A stretch of DNA of 64,000 bases. Source: JAAYUK01 sp964392915. GTDB taxonomy: Bacteria; Nitrospirota; Thermodesulfovibrionia; Thermodesulfovibrionales; Dissulfurispiraceae. The stretch lies in NCBI GenBank assembly GCA_964392915.1, contig CAYMRS010000003.1, forward strand, positions 1 to 64,000. The letters run 5' to 3'. Below the pieces are notes generated by a model that was not told where the DNA came from, made no database searches, and saw only the letters and a list, made by a program, of their open reading frames with translations. Of the stretch, positions 17,540 through 25,392 are shown one piece after another. The first letter of the stretch is position 1, and the number at the start of each line of letters is the position of its first letter. The position numbers were made by a program, and so were the translations under genes.

Positions 17540-19520
17540 GGGAAGCCTGCACGACCATGGTTTTCTTTATGCCGATGCGCTGCTGAACCCTGAGCGCTTC
17601 ATCCGCGGTCTTCATCCCCGTGACGCGCAGCTTGTGCCAGCCGTCTTGCTCACAGATCAGCAACGGATATTTTTTCGTCAGTTTTTTCCCGACCGTCGCC
17701 GCCACTTTCTCTGAATTTGAGCGCTCACGGAATGAAACTATCTGCAGATAGTATGCCGTTCCCTGCGGAAACGCGCAGACAGAAGGTTCGGTTTTGCCCC
17801 CGGCCGGGGCAGCAGCAACCTGCCCGCTCTTATCGCCTGCCGCCGATTCTTCGCTCTTCACGCGGGAAGAATCGTCCTGTGTCTGCTCACACATCTTCTG
17901 TTCCACTGTAACGGCAGGTGATACAGCAGGGAAGTCCTGCTGTATCACCGGAGCACTGCTCCGGTGAGAGGCGGCACTTTTCTTCTGATCGGCCTGCCGT
18001 GCCTCGGCTGCTATCAGCGCATCCGCTATCAACGAGGCTTCCGCCTCTTTGGAATCACGCTGAGGGGGTTTGACCGGAAACTGGCCTGCTCCGGTGAGAG
18101 GCGACACTTTTCCGCTTTCTTTCGGGCGCGGAAAATTTTTTGCCTCCCCGATGAAGCTGTATTCGGCCGTGCGTATCGGGCGCGGCTCAAACCATCTGTC
18201 GCGCAGTGTGGTGACAGAGACCTCAAGCCCCGCGATACTTATATTGAGCGCGTACAATGCGGCGATGTAGTCGTGATGCGCCGCGACAAATTCGCTTTCC
18301 GCCTGAAGCAGTTCGGCAAGCCTGACTGAGCGTTCACGATACCGGGCCGCGGTTTTCCGGGCAATGTACTCCGCCGCCTGCATTCGTTTCCCGAAATAGC
18401 CAACCTCCTGCTCCCGATCTTTCACGTCCCGCCAGGTTCGTTCCACTTCAAGCGTGACCCGCTTCAGCAGTTCGCTGTGTTCATGGCGCGCGCGTTCAGC
18501 GGCAAGCGCTGCCTTGCGCACCTGAGCCCCCGTGCGCCCCCATTCAAAGATCGGCCAGTCGAGCCTGAACATGAGCGCCCATACGGACGGCCTGTCAATA
18601 TTGGTTTCGCGCTGCGCCGTGTAACTGCCCTGAGCCGTAACTTTCGGATAGTACTCTCCCCGCGAGATCGCAGTCTCCTGCTCCATGCGCTCCATCCGCT
18701 TCAGAGATGTCTTTACGTCATCGCGAAGCGAAAAAGCGGTTTCACGAACCTCACGCAATGACGCGCTCAGTTCAGCATTGCGTTGTTCACCCCGCGCCTT
18801 CAGTGGTTCTGTGTCGTCATGCTCAATGAGATTGGCAAGATGCGTCCGCGCAACTTCTATCCGGTTTTTGCTCCGGTACAGCGCCAGCTCCGCTCCGGTT
18901 GCGTCGGTATCGGACAGAAGCAGATCCTCCCTGTCCGCGCCGCCTTCCTTATGCCGTTCCGCGGTAACCCGGAGTCTCTCCTGTTTCGCGGCCACCGTGC
19001 GCTCGAGCGCTTCGCGATGGATCTGTTCGCGCAGCAGATCGTAAAACGCGCGCTTCACCTCAAACACGAGCAGCGCCTTCTGCCGCGCGGTTGTGTACCC
19101 AAACTCTTCCTCAAAGAGCCTGGCGCGGAGATACGTTCCGTACAGAGCGCCTCCCGAAAAGAGCGTCTGCTCCACAACGCCGCTTAGCCCGGATGTTGTC
19201 CGGTTATCGAGCGGAGACTCAACCTGGCCCGGAGGCAGGCCCGGGGCATAGGCGTCTGCCGGGGTTTTGATAATCCCCTGCCGGTCAAGAAACGTCGCAA
19301 ACCCTCTCACCTTCAGGGTGGGCAACAAGCCCGCGCGCGCGACCGTAACATCTTCCCGGGCAATCGCGAAGTCGTCCCGCACGGCCTGATAGCCGGCATT
19401 CCGCTGCACTGCCCGATCAATGCATTCTTGAATGGTAAGCTCTGCCGCGTGCGCCGCCGCATGGCAGAAAAGCGCCGCCATGACGAGAATCGGAGCCGCG
19501 TGCGTTCTCAGGCTAATCAT
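17526..19520 (-). CDS. TolC-family outer membrane efflux protein with C-terminal SPOR domain
   Basis: A 664-aa protein, about 200 longer than usual TolC. A signal peptide (residues 1-26, ending AHAAE) precedes two outer-membrane-efflux repeats (LTIQECIDRAVQRNAGYQAV; the second near residues 250-440) with long helices. After residue ~445 comes a proline/serine-rich linker with a short internal repeat (GAGQFPVKP region), and residues ~585-660 form a SPOR-like domain (YLQIVSFRERSNSEKVAAT ... GWHKLRVTGM). SPOR domains bind denuded peptidoglycan. The start overlaps the HlyD gene by 4 bp. This is the outer-membrane channel of the tripartite pump encoded here. Confidence 0.88.
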   Translation of the reverse strand: MISLRTHAAPILVMAALFCHAAAHAAELTIQECIDRAVQRNAGYQAVRDDFAIAREDVTVARAGLLPTLKVRGFATFLDRQGIIKTPADAYAPGLPPGQVESPLDNRTTSGLSGVVEQTLFSGGALYGTYLRARLFEEEFGYTTARQKALLVFEVKRAFYDLLREQIHREALERTVAAKQERLRVTAERHKEGGADREDLLLSDTDATGAELALYRSKNRIEVARTHLANLIEHDDTEPLKARGEQRNAELSASLREVRETAFSLRDDVKTSLKRMERMEQETAISRGEYYPKVTAQGSYTAQRETNIDRPSVWALMFRLDWPIFEWGRTGAQVRKAALAAERARHEHSELLKRVTLEVERTWRDVKDREQEVGYFGKRMQAAEYIARKTAARYRERSVRLAELLQAESEFVAAHHDYIAALYALNISIAGLEVSVTTLRDRWFEPRPIRTAEYSFIGEAKNFPRPKESGKVSPLTGAGQFPVKPPQRDSKEAEASLIADALIAAEARQADQKKSAASHRSSAPVIQQDFPAVSPAVTVEQKMCEQTQDDSSRVKSEESAAGDKSGQVAAAPAGGKTEPSVCAFPQGTAYYLQIVSFRERSNSEKVAATVGKKLTKKYPLLICEQDGWHKLRVTGMKTADEALRVQQRIGIKKTMVVQASRADR

Positions 19521-20500
19521 GGCTTCTGCCGCGCCCCGTCCGGACGCGCTCCGAATTTGATGGTCACGCTCATGCCGCTCTGCAGCCCCGTGTAATCACT
19601 CAGATGAATGTGTACCTCTTGGGTATTAATATCAAACGAGGTCGTCGGGTCGAATGTTCTCTGCTGTTTGCGCTTCACCGAGGGCAGCGCCTTTGTGACC
19701 TGACCCTTGAATATCTTGTTCGGATACGCGTCCGACCATACTTCAACCGACTGCCCGGCGATGACCTTGCCGACGTCGGTCTCTTCGACTTCCGCGCGTA
19801 TGCGCATGTGCAGTGGATCGATAACGCTGAGAACAGGAACGCCGACATCGACCGATTCGCCCGGGTCTTTCAGGCGTTCGATAACCACGCCATCAATCGG
19901 TGAGTTGATAACATAATCTTTGAGCAGCGCCCGGTAGTACGCGACTTCCGCGGCGAATCGCTCGGTCTGGGCAGTCCTCGGGACAGACGCGCCTTCACCT
20001 TCCGCCGGTCGGGACTTCATATCCCATATGTCGCCCTCTGCCGCCTTGTAACGCTCCTCAGCGCGCTCCAGCTCGCCAAGCGTGGTTGCGTCGCGGTCAT
20101 ACAGCCGCTTCTGTCGTTCGTACTCCAGCCTGGCCTGTTCGCGCGTTGCCCCGGCGCGATAAGTGCGCCCTTCGGCTTCGCGGAGCATCGCCTCGGCCAT
20201 GCGGAGCTTTGCCCGGACCTTTGCGCTGTCGATAACAACCAGCACCTGTCCCTTGCGGACCGGATCGCCTTTCTGCACCTTCACCTCAGCAATGACTCCG
20301 GCAGCCTGGGTCGAAAGCTCGAAGTCGTTTTCGCTCTCAACAAGCCCCTTGGCGGTAACGCCTTTTGCCGGCTTTGCTTCACCCTGCGGAGGAGGGGTGT
20401 GATTTCTCACCACCATGGGGCCGACCACTGCCAGAAACAGCGCAATCAGGACCAACCCGCCCACAAGAGCAAGTGAAGAATATTTTTTCGGAATTTTCAT
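19517..20500 (-). CDS. HlyD/DevB-family periplasmic adaptor protein
   Basis: A 327-aa membrane fusion protein. It has one N-terminal membrane anchor (SSLALVGGLVLIALFLAVVG), a lipoyl-like half (VIAEVKVQKGDPVRKGQVLVVID), a coiled-coil hairpin (~85-170), and the second lipoyl half (DYVINSPIDGVVIERLKDPGESV) followed by a barrel (RIRAEVEETDVGKVIAGQSVE). It overlaps the ATPase gene upstream and the TolC gene downstream by 4 bp each. It should bridge the ABC permease to the TolC channel across the periplasm. Confidence 0.9.
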   Translation of the reverse strand: MKIPKKYSSLALVGGLVLIALFLAVVGPMVVRNHTPPPQGEAKPAKGVTAKGLVESENDFELSTQAAGVIAEVKVQKGDPVRKGQVLVVIDSAKVRAKLRMAEAMLREAEGRTYRAGATREQARLEYERQKRLYDRDATTLGELERAEERYKAAEGDIWDMKSRPAEGEGASVPRTAQTERFAAEVAYYRALLKDYVINSPIDGVVIERLKDPGESVDVGVPVLSVIDPLHMRIRAEVEETDVGKVIAGQSVEVWSDAYPNKIFKGQVTKALPSVKRKQQRTFDPTTSFDINTQEVHIHLSDYTGLQSGMSVTIKFGARPDGARQKP

Positions 20501-21189
20501 TGCGTGAGCTCCTTTTGTCCGAAGATTCCACCGTCTTCCATATAGAGAATCCGGTCAAAAACTTCTATGGTTCTCTCGTCGTGTGTCGCCACGAGAATGC
20601 ACTTGTTCTGCTCCGACGCGAGAGCGCGCAGGATGTTCATGATATGGATTCCGTTTTCATGGTCAAGATTTCCGGTCGGTTCATCGGCAATGATAATCGG
20701 AGAGTCGGCGGCAAGCGCACGCGCGATGGCAACGCGCTGCTTCTGCCCCCCGCTCAGGTCGCGTGGCAGAAAAGAACTGCGCTCCGCCAGCCCGACTTCA
20801 GCAAGCAGCGCCTCTGCCCGGCGGGATGCCTCCGCGTCCGGAATCTTCCTCAGTTCGAGAACCAGCATCACGTTTTCAAAAACCGTCAAAGCCGGAAAGA
20901 GATTGAAGCCCTGAAAGATGAACGAAAGGTACCGCTTCCTGACGGACGGCATCGCATACTCCGGGCAGGCGATGATGTCATTGCCGAAGACTTCGAGCGA
21001 CCCGCTGGTCGGTCTGAGAATGCAGCCAAGCATAGAGAGCAGCGTTGTCTTGCCGCTTCCCGAAGGACCGAACAGGCCGATAAGCTCACCTTCGGTCGCC
21101 TCAAGATCGACGGTATCGACCGCGCGCACTTCTACAGCGCCTTCCCGGTATATTTTCGAAAGACCGCGCGCCATGACAGCAGTTTCCAT
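20497..21189 (-). CDS. ABC transporter ATP-binding protein (MacB/LolD/DevA type)
   Basis: A 230-aa ATPase with Walker A GPSGSGKTT, Q-loop FIFQGFNLFPALTVFENV, signature LSGGQKQRVAIARAL, Walker B IIIADEPTGNLD and the switch histidine in VATHDE. The NLDHENG segment and the LFPALTV Q-loop are typical of the MacB/LolD/DevA group, which works with FtsX-type permeases. It follows the permease gene after 3 bp and overlaps the adaptor by 4 bp. Confidence 0.93.
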   Translation of the reverse strand: METAVMARGLSKIYREGAVEVRAVDTVDLEATEGELIGLFGPSGSGKTTLLSMLGCILRPTSGSLEVFGNDIIACPEYAMPSVRKRYLSFIFQGFNLFPALTVFENVMLVLELRKIPDAEASRRAEALLAEVGLAERSSFLPRDLSGGQKQRVAIARALAADSPIIIADEPTGNLDHENGIHIMNILRALASEQNKCILVATHDERTIEVFDRILYMEDGGIFGQKELTQ

Positions 21190-21192
21190 GCA

Positions 21193-22320
21193 CTACCCCC
21201 GGAAAAGAATTGCTGGATCGATCGTTCTGATCTTCCTGATCGAGAGCACGGCGGCCAGCAGGCACATGACTATCGTAAGCGCCAGCATAATCAGGGCCAC
21301 TTGCCACGTTACGACCATCGCCATGCCGGTCATGTCATACAGCCTGACAGAGATCAGTGCAATGACAAGGCTGGCGATATAGCCGGCGAGCGCATTCAGA
21401 ATAGCCTGCGCAAAGATGATATGGTAAATATCGCTGTTCTCGGCGCCCAGTGCTTTCATGGTGCCGAACTCCTTGAGGTGCTCAACGGTTGAGTTATAGA
21501 TGGTCTGCCCGACGATGAGCATGCCGACAAAGAAGCTGACAATGATGGTGAGCAGAAAGGAGAAGCCGACGCCGGTTTCGATGGTCCAGTACATGCGCGT
21601 CTTGTAACTGAAATCCTCCTTCGTGTATACATCAACCCCGGGGAACCGCTGTCGCATGGCTTCGACAACTTCCTGAACCCTGTATTCAGAGCGAACCTTC
21701 GCGATGATGAAAACAGTTGAATCCTGCCCGACATACTCGACAAGCCGCTGCGCGAGGCTGTAGGAGGTGAAAATGAAGGGAGCGGTGGTAAAGGATTTGA
21801 TTCCCTCGGATATTCCCACAAGCTGGAGCCTTCTCGAACCCACATCCCGGTACTCTCCGACCTCGATCCATCCAAGGCGCTTCATCGCCGACGCGTCGAC
21901 GATAAAGAAATTCCCGTTTTTCAGCATATGAATATCGCCGGACCTGAGATTCCACGGCCCGCCGACTCCGGTGTCAGGATTGAACCCGACGATTTCGACC
22001 TGCTCCCGGCCGCCATCTTTCTGTTTGATAATATGCCACGCCACCACAAGCTTCTCGGCCCATTGCACTCCACTGGTGGCAAGCACCTGGTAATAAAGAT
22101 ACTCGGGGATTGGCTGGGCAAAGTCGAAGTTTCTGCTGTTTTTTGAAGAGACCCAAATGTCGCCGGGCGTATTGTCTATGAGAACCGATGACGCCTCCAT
22201 CAGTCCCAGATAGATGCCGATTTGTGAAAAAATAAGCGTCACCGCAAAGATAACCCCCAGCAGTGTGAGCAGCGACCTCACCTTGTCATATCTAATAATG
22301 CGTAATGCTATATGAAACAT
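21193..22320 (-). CDS. FtsX/DevC-type ABC transporter permease
   Basis: A 375-aa permease with the MacB/DevC layout: a first membrane helix (LLTLLGVIFAVTLIFSQIGIY) near residues 16-36, a large periplasmic domain (~45-250), then three C-terminal helices (~260-370). LTLLGVIFAV and the periplasmic start (NTPGDIWVSSKNSRNFD) resemble DevC, the permease of the cyanobacterial DevBCA glycolipid exporter. An extended -10-like box (TGG TATGAT) is visible at 22340-22345, 19 nt before the ATG. With the ATPase, adaptor and TolC genes it makes a full tripartite pump; the cargo is unknown. Confidence 0.87.
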   Translation of the reverse strand: MFHIALRIIRYDKVRSLLTLLGVIFAVTLIFSQIGIYLGLMEASSVLIDNTPGDIWVSSKNSRNFDFAQPIPEYLYYQVLATSGVQWAEKLVVAWHIIKQKDGGREQVEIVGFNPDTGVGGPWNLRSGDIHMLKNGNFFIVDASAMKRLGWIEVGEYRDVGSRRLQLVGISEGIKSFTTAPFIFTSYSLAQRLVEYVGQDSTVFIIAKVRSEYRVQEVVEAMRQRFPGVDVYTKEDFSYKTRMYWTIETGVGFSFLLTIIVSFFVGMLIVGQTIYNSTVEHLKEFGTMKALGAENSDIYHIIFAQAILNALAGYIASLVIALISVRLYDMTGMAMVVTWQVALIMLALTIVMCLLAAVLSIRKIRTIDPAILFRG

Positions 22321-22571
22321 GTTTTATATTCTTGCATAAATCATACCATTTTACTAGTGATTTGAACGGGTTGATGCTGGAGAAAAGCGCAGGCGGAAAA
22401 GCGCCGCAATGGCGGAAACCCCTTGCTGGCAGTCAGTTTATGGCGATAAGCCCCTTTTCAGGCTGCCCTGCCGGATTACGGGCGGAAGCGGGCAGGCGGT
22501 TTGCGCAACCGCCTTCGGAGCGCTGCCAAAGCGTCAGTGTGCAGTCAAACGTTCAAAAAAATGACGCCCGC

Positions 22572-22671
22572 NNNNNNNNNNNNNNNNNNNNNNNNNNNNN
22601 NNNNNNNNNNNNNNNNNNNNNNNNNNNNNNNNNNNNNNNNNNNNNNNNNNNNNNNNNNNNNNNNNNNNNNN
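22572..22671. other. Assembly gap of 100 N
   Basis: A run of exactly 100 Ns, a conventional placeholder for a scaffold join of unknown length. The bases from 22321 to 22571 to its left hold no gene I can support, only short GC-rich direct and inverted repeats. The order and distance of the pump operon and the nitroreductase gene depend on this join. Confidence 0.98.
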
Positions 22672-23714
22672 TCAAGCATAACGTCGTTTACGGGCAGCCG
22701 CAAAGAGCGGGCGGTCGGCGGCGGGGCAACCCCCGCGCGGAACGTCATGACCATTGCCTCGTCCCTCAGCCCGAACGCCTTCCGCAAGGAAATGTCCGCC
22801 TCGCGCAACTGTCCGCAATGTTTGTCGGAAAGGCGGTCGGTAATGCCCGCCCGCACCCGCTGAATGAGGCAGGCAATGCCCGCCATTGGATGAAACGCAA
22901 GCCCGAGGCGCGTGGCTTCAAGCCACACCCGCTGAAACAGCCTGCCTCCCGTTAGATAGCTCTCGAGGGAGTCGTCCGGCATGGCAATTACGCCGATCGC
23001 GGAGGCGGAGCCGGCGAGCTTTGCCGCAGTCTGGGCGATTATCTTCGGCACGCCGAGCGGAATGAGGCGACGGACAAGCCCCCAGTTTTTCAGAAATCTG
23101 AATCCTATCTTGTCAGGAGTCTTCAGCTCAAGGGTTCCGACAAAAAGACCGTCCCGGGTGCGTTCGGCTTCCTCTTCGCTCCACCTGATATGGTCGAAGA
23201 GAAACGCGTGTATGTGTTCATTCTCAAAGGCAATCGCGTCGTTAAGCGCAATGGCGCGGGCAACCCCGGCGACTTCATCCCGCCGCGTGACCAGCCGCAC
23301 GAATCCACTGCCTTCCGTATGCCGGGCAAGAGATTCCTGCTGATCCGGCGCAAGCTCCCTGCGCTCATACAGCCTGCGGTTTGTCGTCCGCGCCGCTATG
23401 GCAGGCAGCAGCGGCTCCTGAGCGGGCTGAGCCGGGGTGAACGACATGGTTGCGATAAGGTCATGCCGCCGCGCGTCGGGGAAAGTCGCAACGCTCGGCT
23501 GCAATCCCTGCGCGCGTGCCGCGATGCAGATATTCTCGATCGCCGATCCATGCGCGACAATCGATGCGCGCTGGCCGAAATTGAAGAGCGAGGTGTCGGC
23601 GCTGGGGACATTCCAGATTTCGATCGAGGTGTCGCCGACCCGGAACCGCCACGGCTGACAGTTATCGCCCGACGGCGCGAGAACGGCGTGCTTCAGAAGT
23701 GATGTGATATCCAT
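22672..23714 (-). CDS. Nitroreductase-family protein (3' end lost in gap)
   Basis: About 347 residues are visible from MDITSLLKHAVLAPSGDNCQPWRF, the FMN-binding start of the nitroreductase superfamily (APSxxNxQPW). RTTNRRLYERREL and the late VWLEATRLGLAFHPM motif place it with the Acg/ThiF-associated nitroreductase-like group. The frame runs into the N gap after NDVML, so the true end is unknown; the stop just beyond the gap may belong to other DNA. It is read in the same direction as the pump and ThiF genes and may head that operon. Many Acg-like members lack classical nitroreductase activity. Confidence 0.8.
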
Positions 23715-23810
23715 AACGGGCGCTCCTTTTTTTCACAAACCAAAGCGGGCGTGTGTGCCGCCCTTTCACTGATTGTACCGCAAAACGCGCCGAAGTGCTG
23801 AACTGAAAAC

Positions 23811-23845
23811 AAAAAAAGAGAGGATGGCTCTCGCCACCCTCTCTC
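23811..23845 (-). terminator. Rho-independent terminator after PEP-CTERM gene 2
   Basis: On the minus strand an 11-bp stem with one mismatch (GAGAGGGTGGC / GCCATCCTCTC, 4-nt loop) is followed by seven Ts, about 25 nt after the stop codon at 23871. Confidence 0.85.
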
Positions 23846-23870
23846 CCTGACAGGTTTCTGTAGCAGACGC

Positions 23871-24752
23871 TTATTTTTTCATGCGCCTTCTTGCCGCAAA
23901 GCCAAGACCAAGAAGACCCGCTCCGATGAGCACGAAGGTTGACGGTTCAGGAACAATGTTTATCGGCTGCCCGGTAATGACGAACCCGAAACGCACCGAC
24001 GTTCTCTGATCCTCAGGCGTAACAAAGCCGACGCATACACCCGAGGGGATTCCCGCTGCCTGGCACGCGGCAGAGGAAAGAATCGGCAGACCGCCAGTAA
24101 GAGGAAGAGTAATCCCTATTGCCTGCGTCGGGAATATGCTCACATAATACGTCTCACCGGCAAAGGAAAACGGCACATTGAACGCATCCTGTTGCAGAGC
24201 GAAAATGTCGCCGCACGGCGTGTTCCCGGTTCCCGCTACACAAGGACCTGCATTCGGGGTTTCCTTGAAGTTGACCGTAAACGTGATAGTAGCCGGCCCA
24301 AACTGACCGCCAATCGGCGGATTTACCGGCACCAGCGTCAGTGTCGACTCGATCTGGCTGGTCAGCAAGGTTGCATACGAAGCGCTAATCGGTTTGTTGT
24401 GATGCGTAATCCAATGGCCTTGGCCGGGATTGGCAAAAGAATTGGTAAAGTATGTTCCCGTAACATTCGTCAATGCTTGATTCGCCCCTGCTGTCTGCGC
24501 AATGGTGATACCGCTCCGCTCCGCAGTGCCAAAAACAGCATTTGCACTACCTGATGCTCCCCATGAAACCTGATTGTCTGTTTGAATTTTGGTTCCGGTG
24601 CCCGACGTGAACGTATTGGTTCCATTAAATTCCGTAAACAGTGTATAGTTCCATTCCGTTACAAACACGGCGTCGGCAGACCCAACAGCCCCGAACAGCA
24701 ACATCCCTACTGCAAAAAGCGCGACCAGTTTCTTCTTCATCTCAATTCTCAT
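23871..24752 (-). CDS. PEP-CTERM sorted extracellular protein 2
   Basis: A 293-aa secreted protein. GGAGGTG lies 5 nt before the ATG at 24752; the signal peptide is MRIEMKKKLVALFAVGMLLF to about residue 29. The C-terminus carries the sorting signal VPEPSTFVLIGAGLLGLGF then AARRRMKK. The mature part is rich in Thr, Asn, Gly and Pro and has two Cys pairs (GPCVAGTGNTPCGD and AACQAAGIPSGVC); I do not recognise a domain. It shares the sigma-54 promoter type and the 17-bp upstream element with PEP-CTERM gene 1 although they lie about 9 kb apart. Confidence 0.92.
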   Translation of the reverse strand: MRIEMKKKLVALFAVGMLLFGAVGSADAVFVTEWNYTLFTEFNGTNTFTSGTGTKIQTDNQVSWGASGSANAVFGTAERSGITIAQTAGANQALTNVTGTYFTNSFANPGQGHWITHHNKPISASYATLLTSQIESTLTLVPVNPPIGGQFGPATITFTVNFKETPNAGPCVAGTGNTPCGDIFALQQDAFNVPFSFAGETYYVSIFPTQAIGITLPLTGGLPILSSAACQAAGIPSGVCVGFVTPEDQRTSVRFGFVITGQPINIVPEPSTFVLIGAGLLGLGFAARRRMKK

Positions 24753-24808
24753 TTGGCACCTCCATTATGTATGCTCAATGATTCAAATTTTCAACTATCG
24801 ATATCATA

Positions 24809-24824
24809 TGCCAGAACCGTGCCA
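24809..24824 (-). promoter_or_regulatory. Sigma-54 promoter of PEP-CTERM gene 2
   Basis: Read on the minus strand: TGGCAC, five bases (GGTTC), TGGCA. It has the right spacing and one mismatch (TTGC to TGGC) from the -24/-12 consensus. The predicted transcription start is near 24798, giving a leader of about 46 nt. Confidence 0.75.
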
Positions 24825-24886
24825 ATTAAATTTATCCATTTTAAATCAAATAGTTATAAATATCTTTCTCAAAAAGCCCGCGAATT

Positions 24887-24903
24887 GTGTAAAGAAACCC
24901 GAC
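24887..24903 (-). promoter_or_regulatory. Upstream activator element of PEP-CTERM gene 2
   Basis: On the minus strand GTCGGGTTTCTTTACAC, differing at one base from the element at 14000-14016, and ending 62 nt before the -24 element (63 nt in the other copy). Candidate activator binding site. Confidence 0.65.
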
Positions 24904-25093
24904 AAGGCCGCAGAATATTTTCAGACAGAAGGCTATAAGCCGGGCCGCGGGCCGCAAACAGCATACTAAATTATCACATTATATCAATGAGTTGTGATTT
25001 TTGAACTCCATTGCGGTGCGCATTGCCTGCAAAACCAACGCGAGTGTTAAGAAATCCGACATCGGTCGAGAAATTTAACGCTATCCGCAGAGA

Positions 25094-25303
25094 GCATTAA
25101 TCCCGGATTTGTCATGAGAGCCTGTAACTGCACAGTAAGGCTCTGTTTTGCTGTCAGTTTTCGTCATTCCGGCTTCCTCCAGCCTCCCCGCTTAAGATTA
25201 AGAGGGGGCGGGGGAGTTATGATCCCCTGCTTCCCGCCTTCCTCGCTGCACGCCGGAGTGACACCAAAGGGACAACTGCTCATGACAATTCAGGGCTTAA
25301 TGC
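25094..25303 (+). repeat. Palindromic dispersed repeat, copy B (~210 bp)
   Basis: It begins GCATTAATCCCGG and ends with the inverted counterpart CAGGGCTTAATGC; just inside are GTCATGAG and CTCATGAC, and further in GTCATTCCGGC and GCCGGAGTGAC. The interior matches copy C (26536-26744) closely and copy A more loosely. It lies directly upstream of the DUF4143 ATPase gene, in the same orientation as copy C. Confidence 0.8.
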
Positions 25304-25331
25304 AGGCCGCCCCTTTTCAGCGACTCGATCT

Positions 25332-25392
25332 AACCATTTGCAACCATGCTTGCATTTAGTAAAACTATTTGCTATGATGACTGCAAATGGTA
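25332..25392 (+). promoter_or_regulatory. Promoter and operator-like repeat of the DUF4143 ATPase gene
   Basis: TTGCAT (25350-25355), a 17-bp spacer and TATGAT (25373-25378) form a plausible sigma-70 promoter ending 8 nt before the ATG. A 10-bp inverted repeat (ACCATTTGCA at 25333 and TGCAAATGGT at 25382) brackets it, and the second arm overlaps the start codon. A related direct repeat (TGCATTTAGTAAAAC / TGCAAATGGTAAAAC) is also present. Autoregulation is possible but unproven. Confidence 0.5.

Noticed and set aside
20365..21492. A 375-codon plus-strand frame across the ABC ATPase and permease genes.
   Set aside because: Antisense shadow; the opposite strand encodes Walker and signature motifs.
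22545..22571. Stop codon of the nitroreductase gene just left of the N gap.
   Set aside because: The frame across 100 Ns is arbitrary, so the stop cannot be assigned to this gene.
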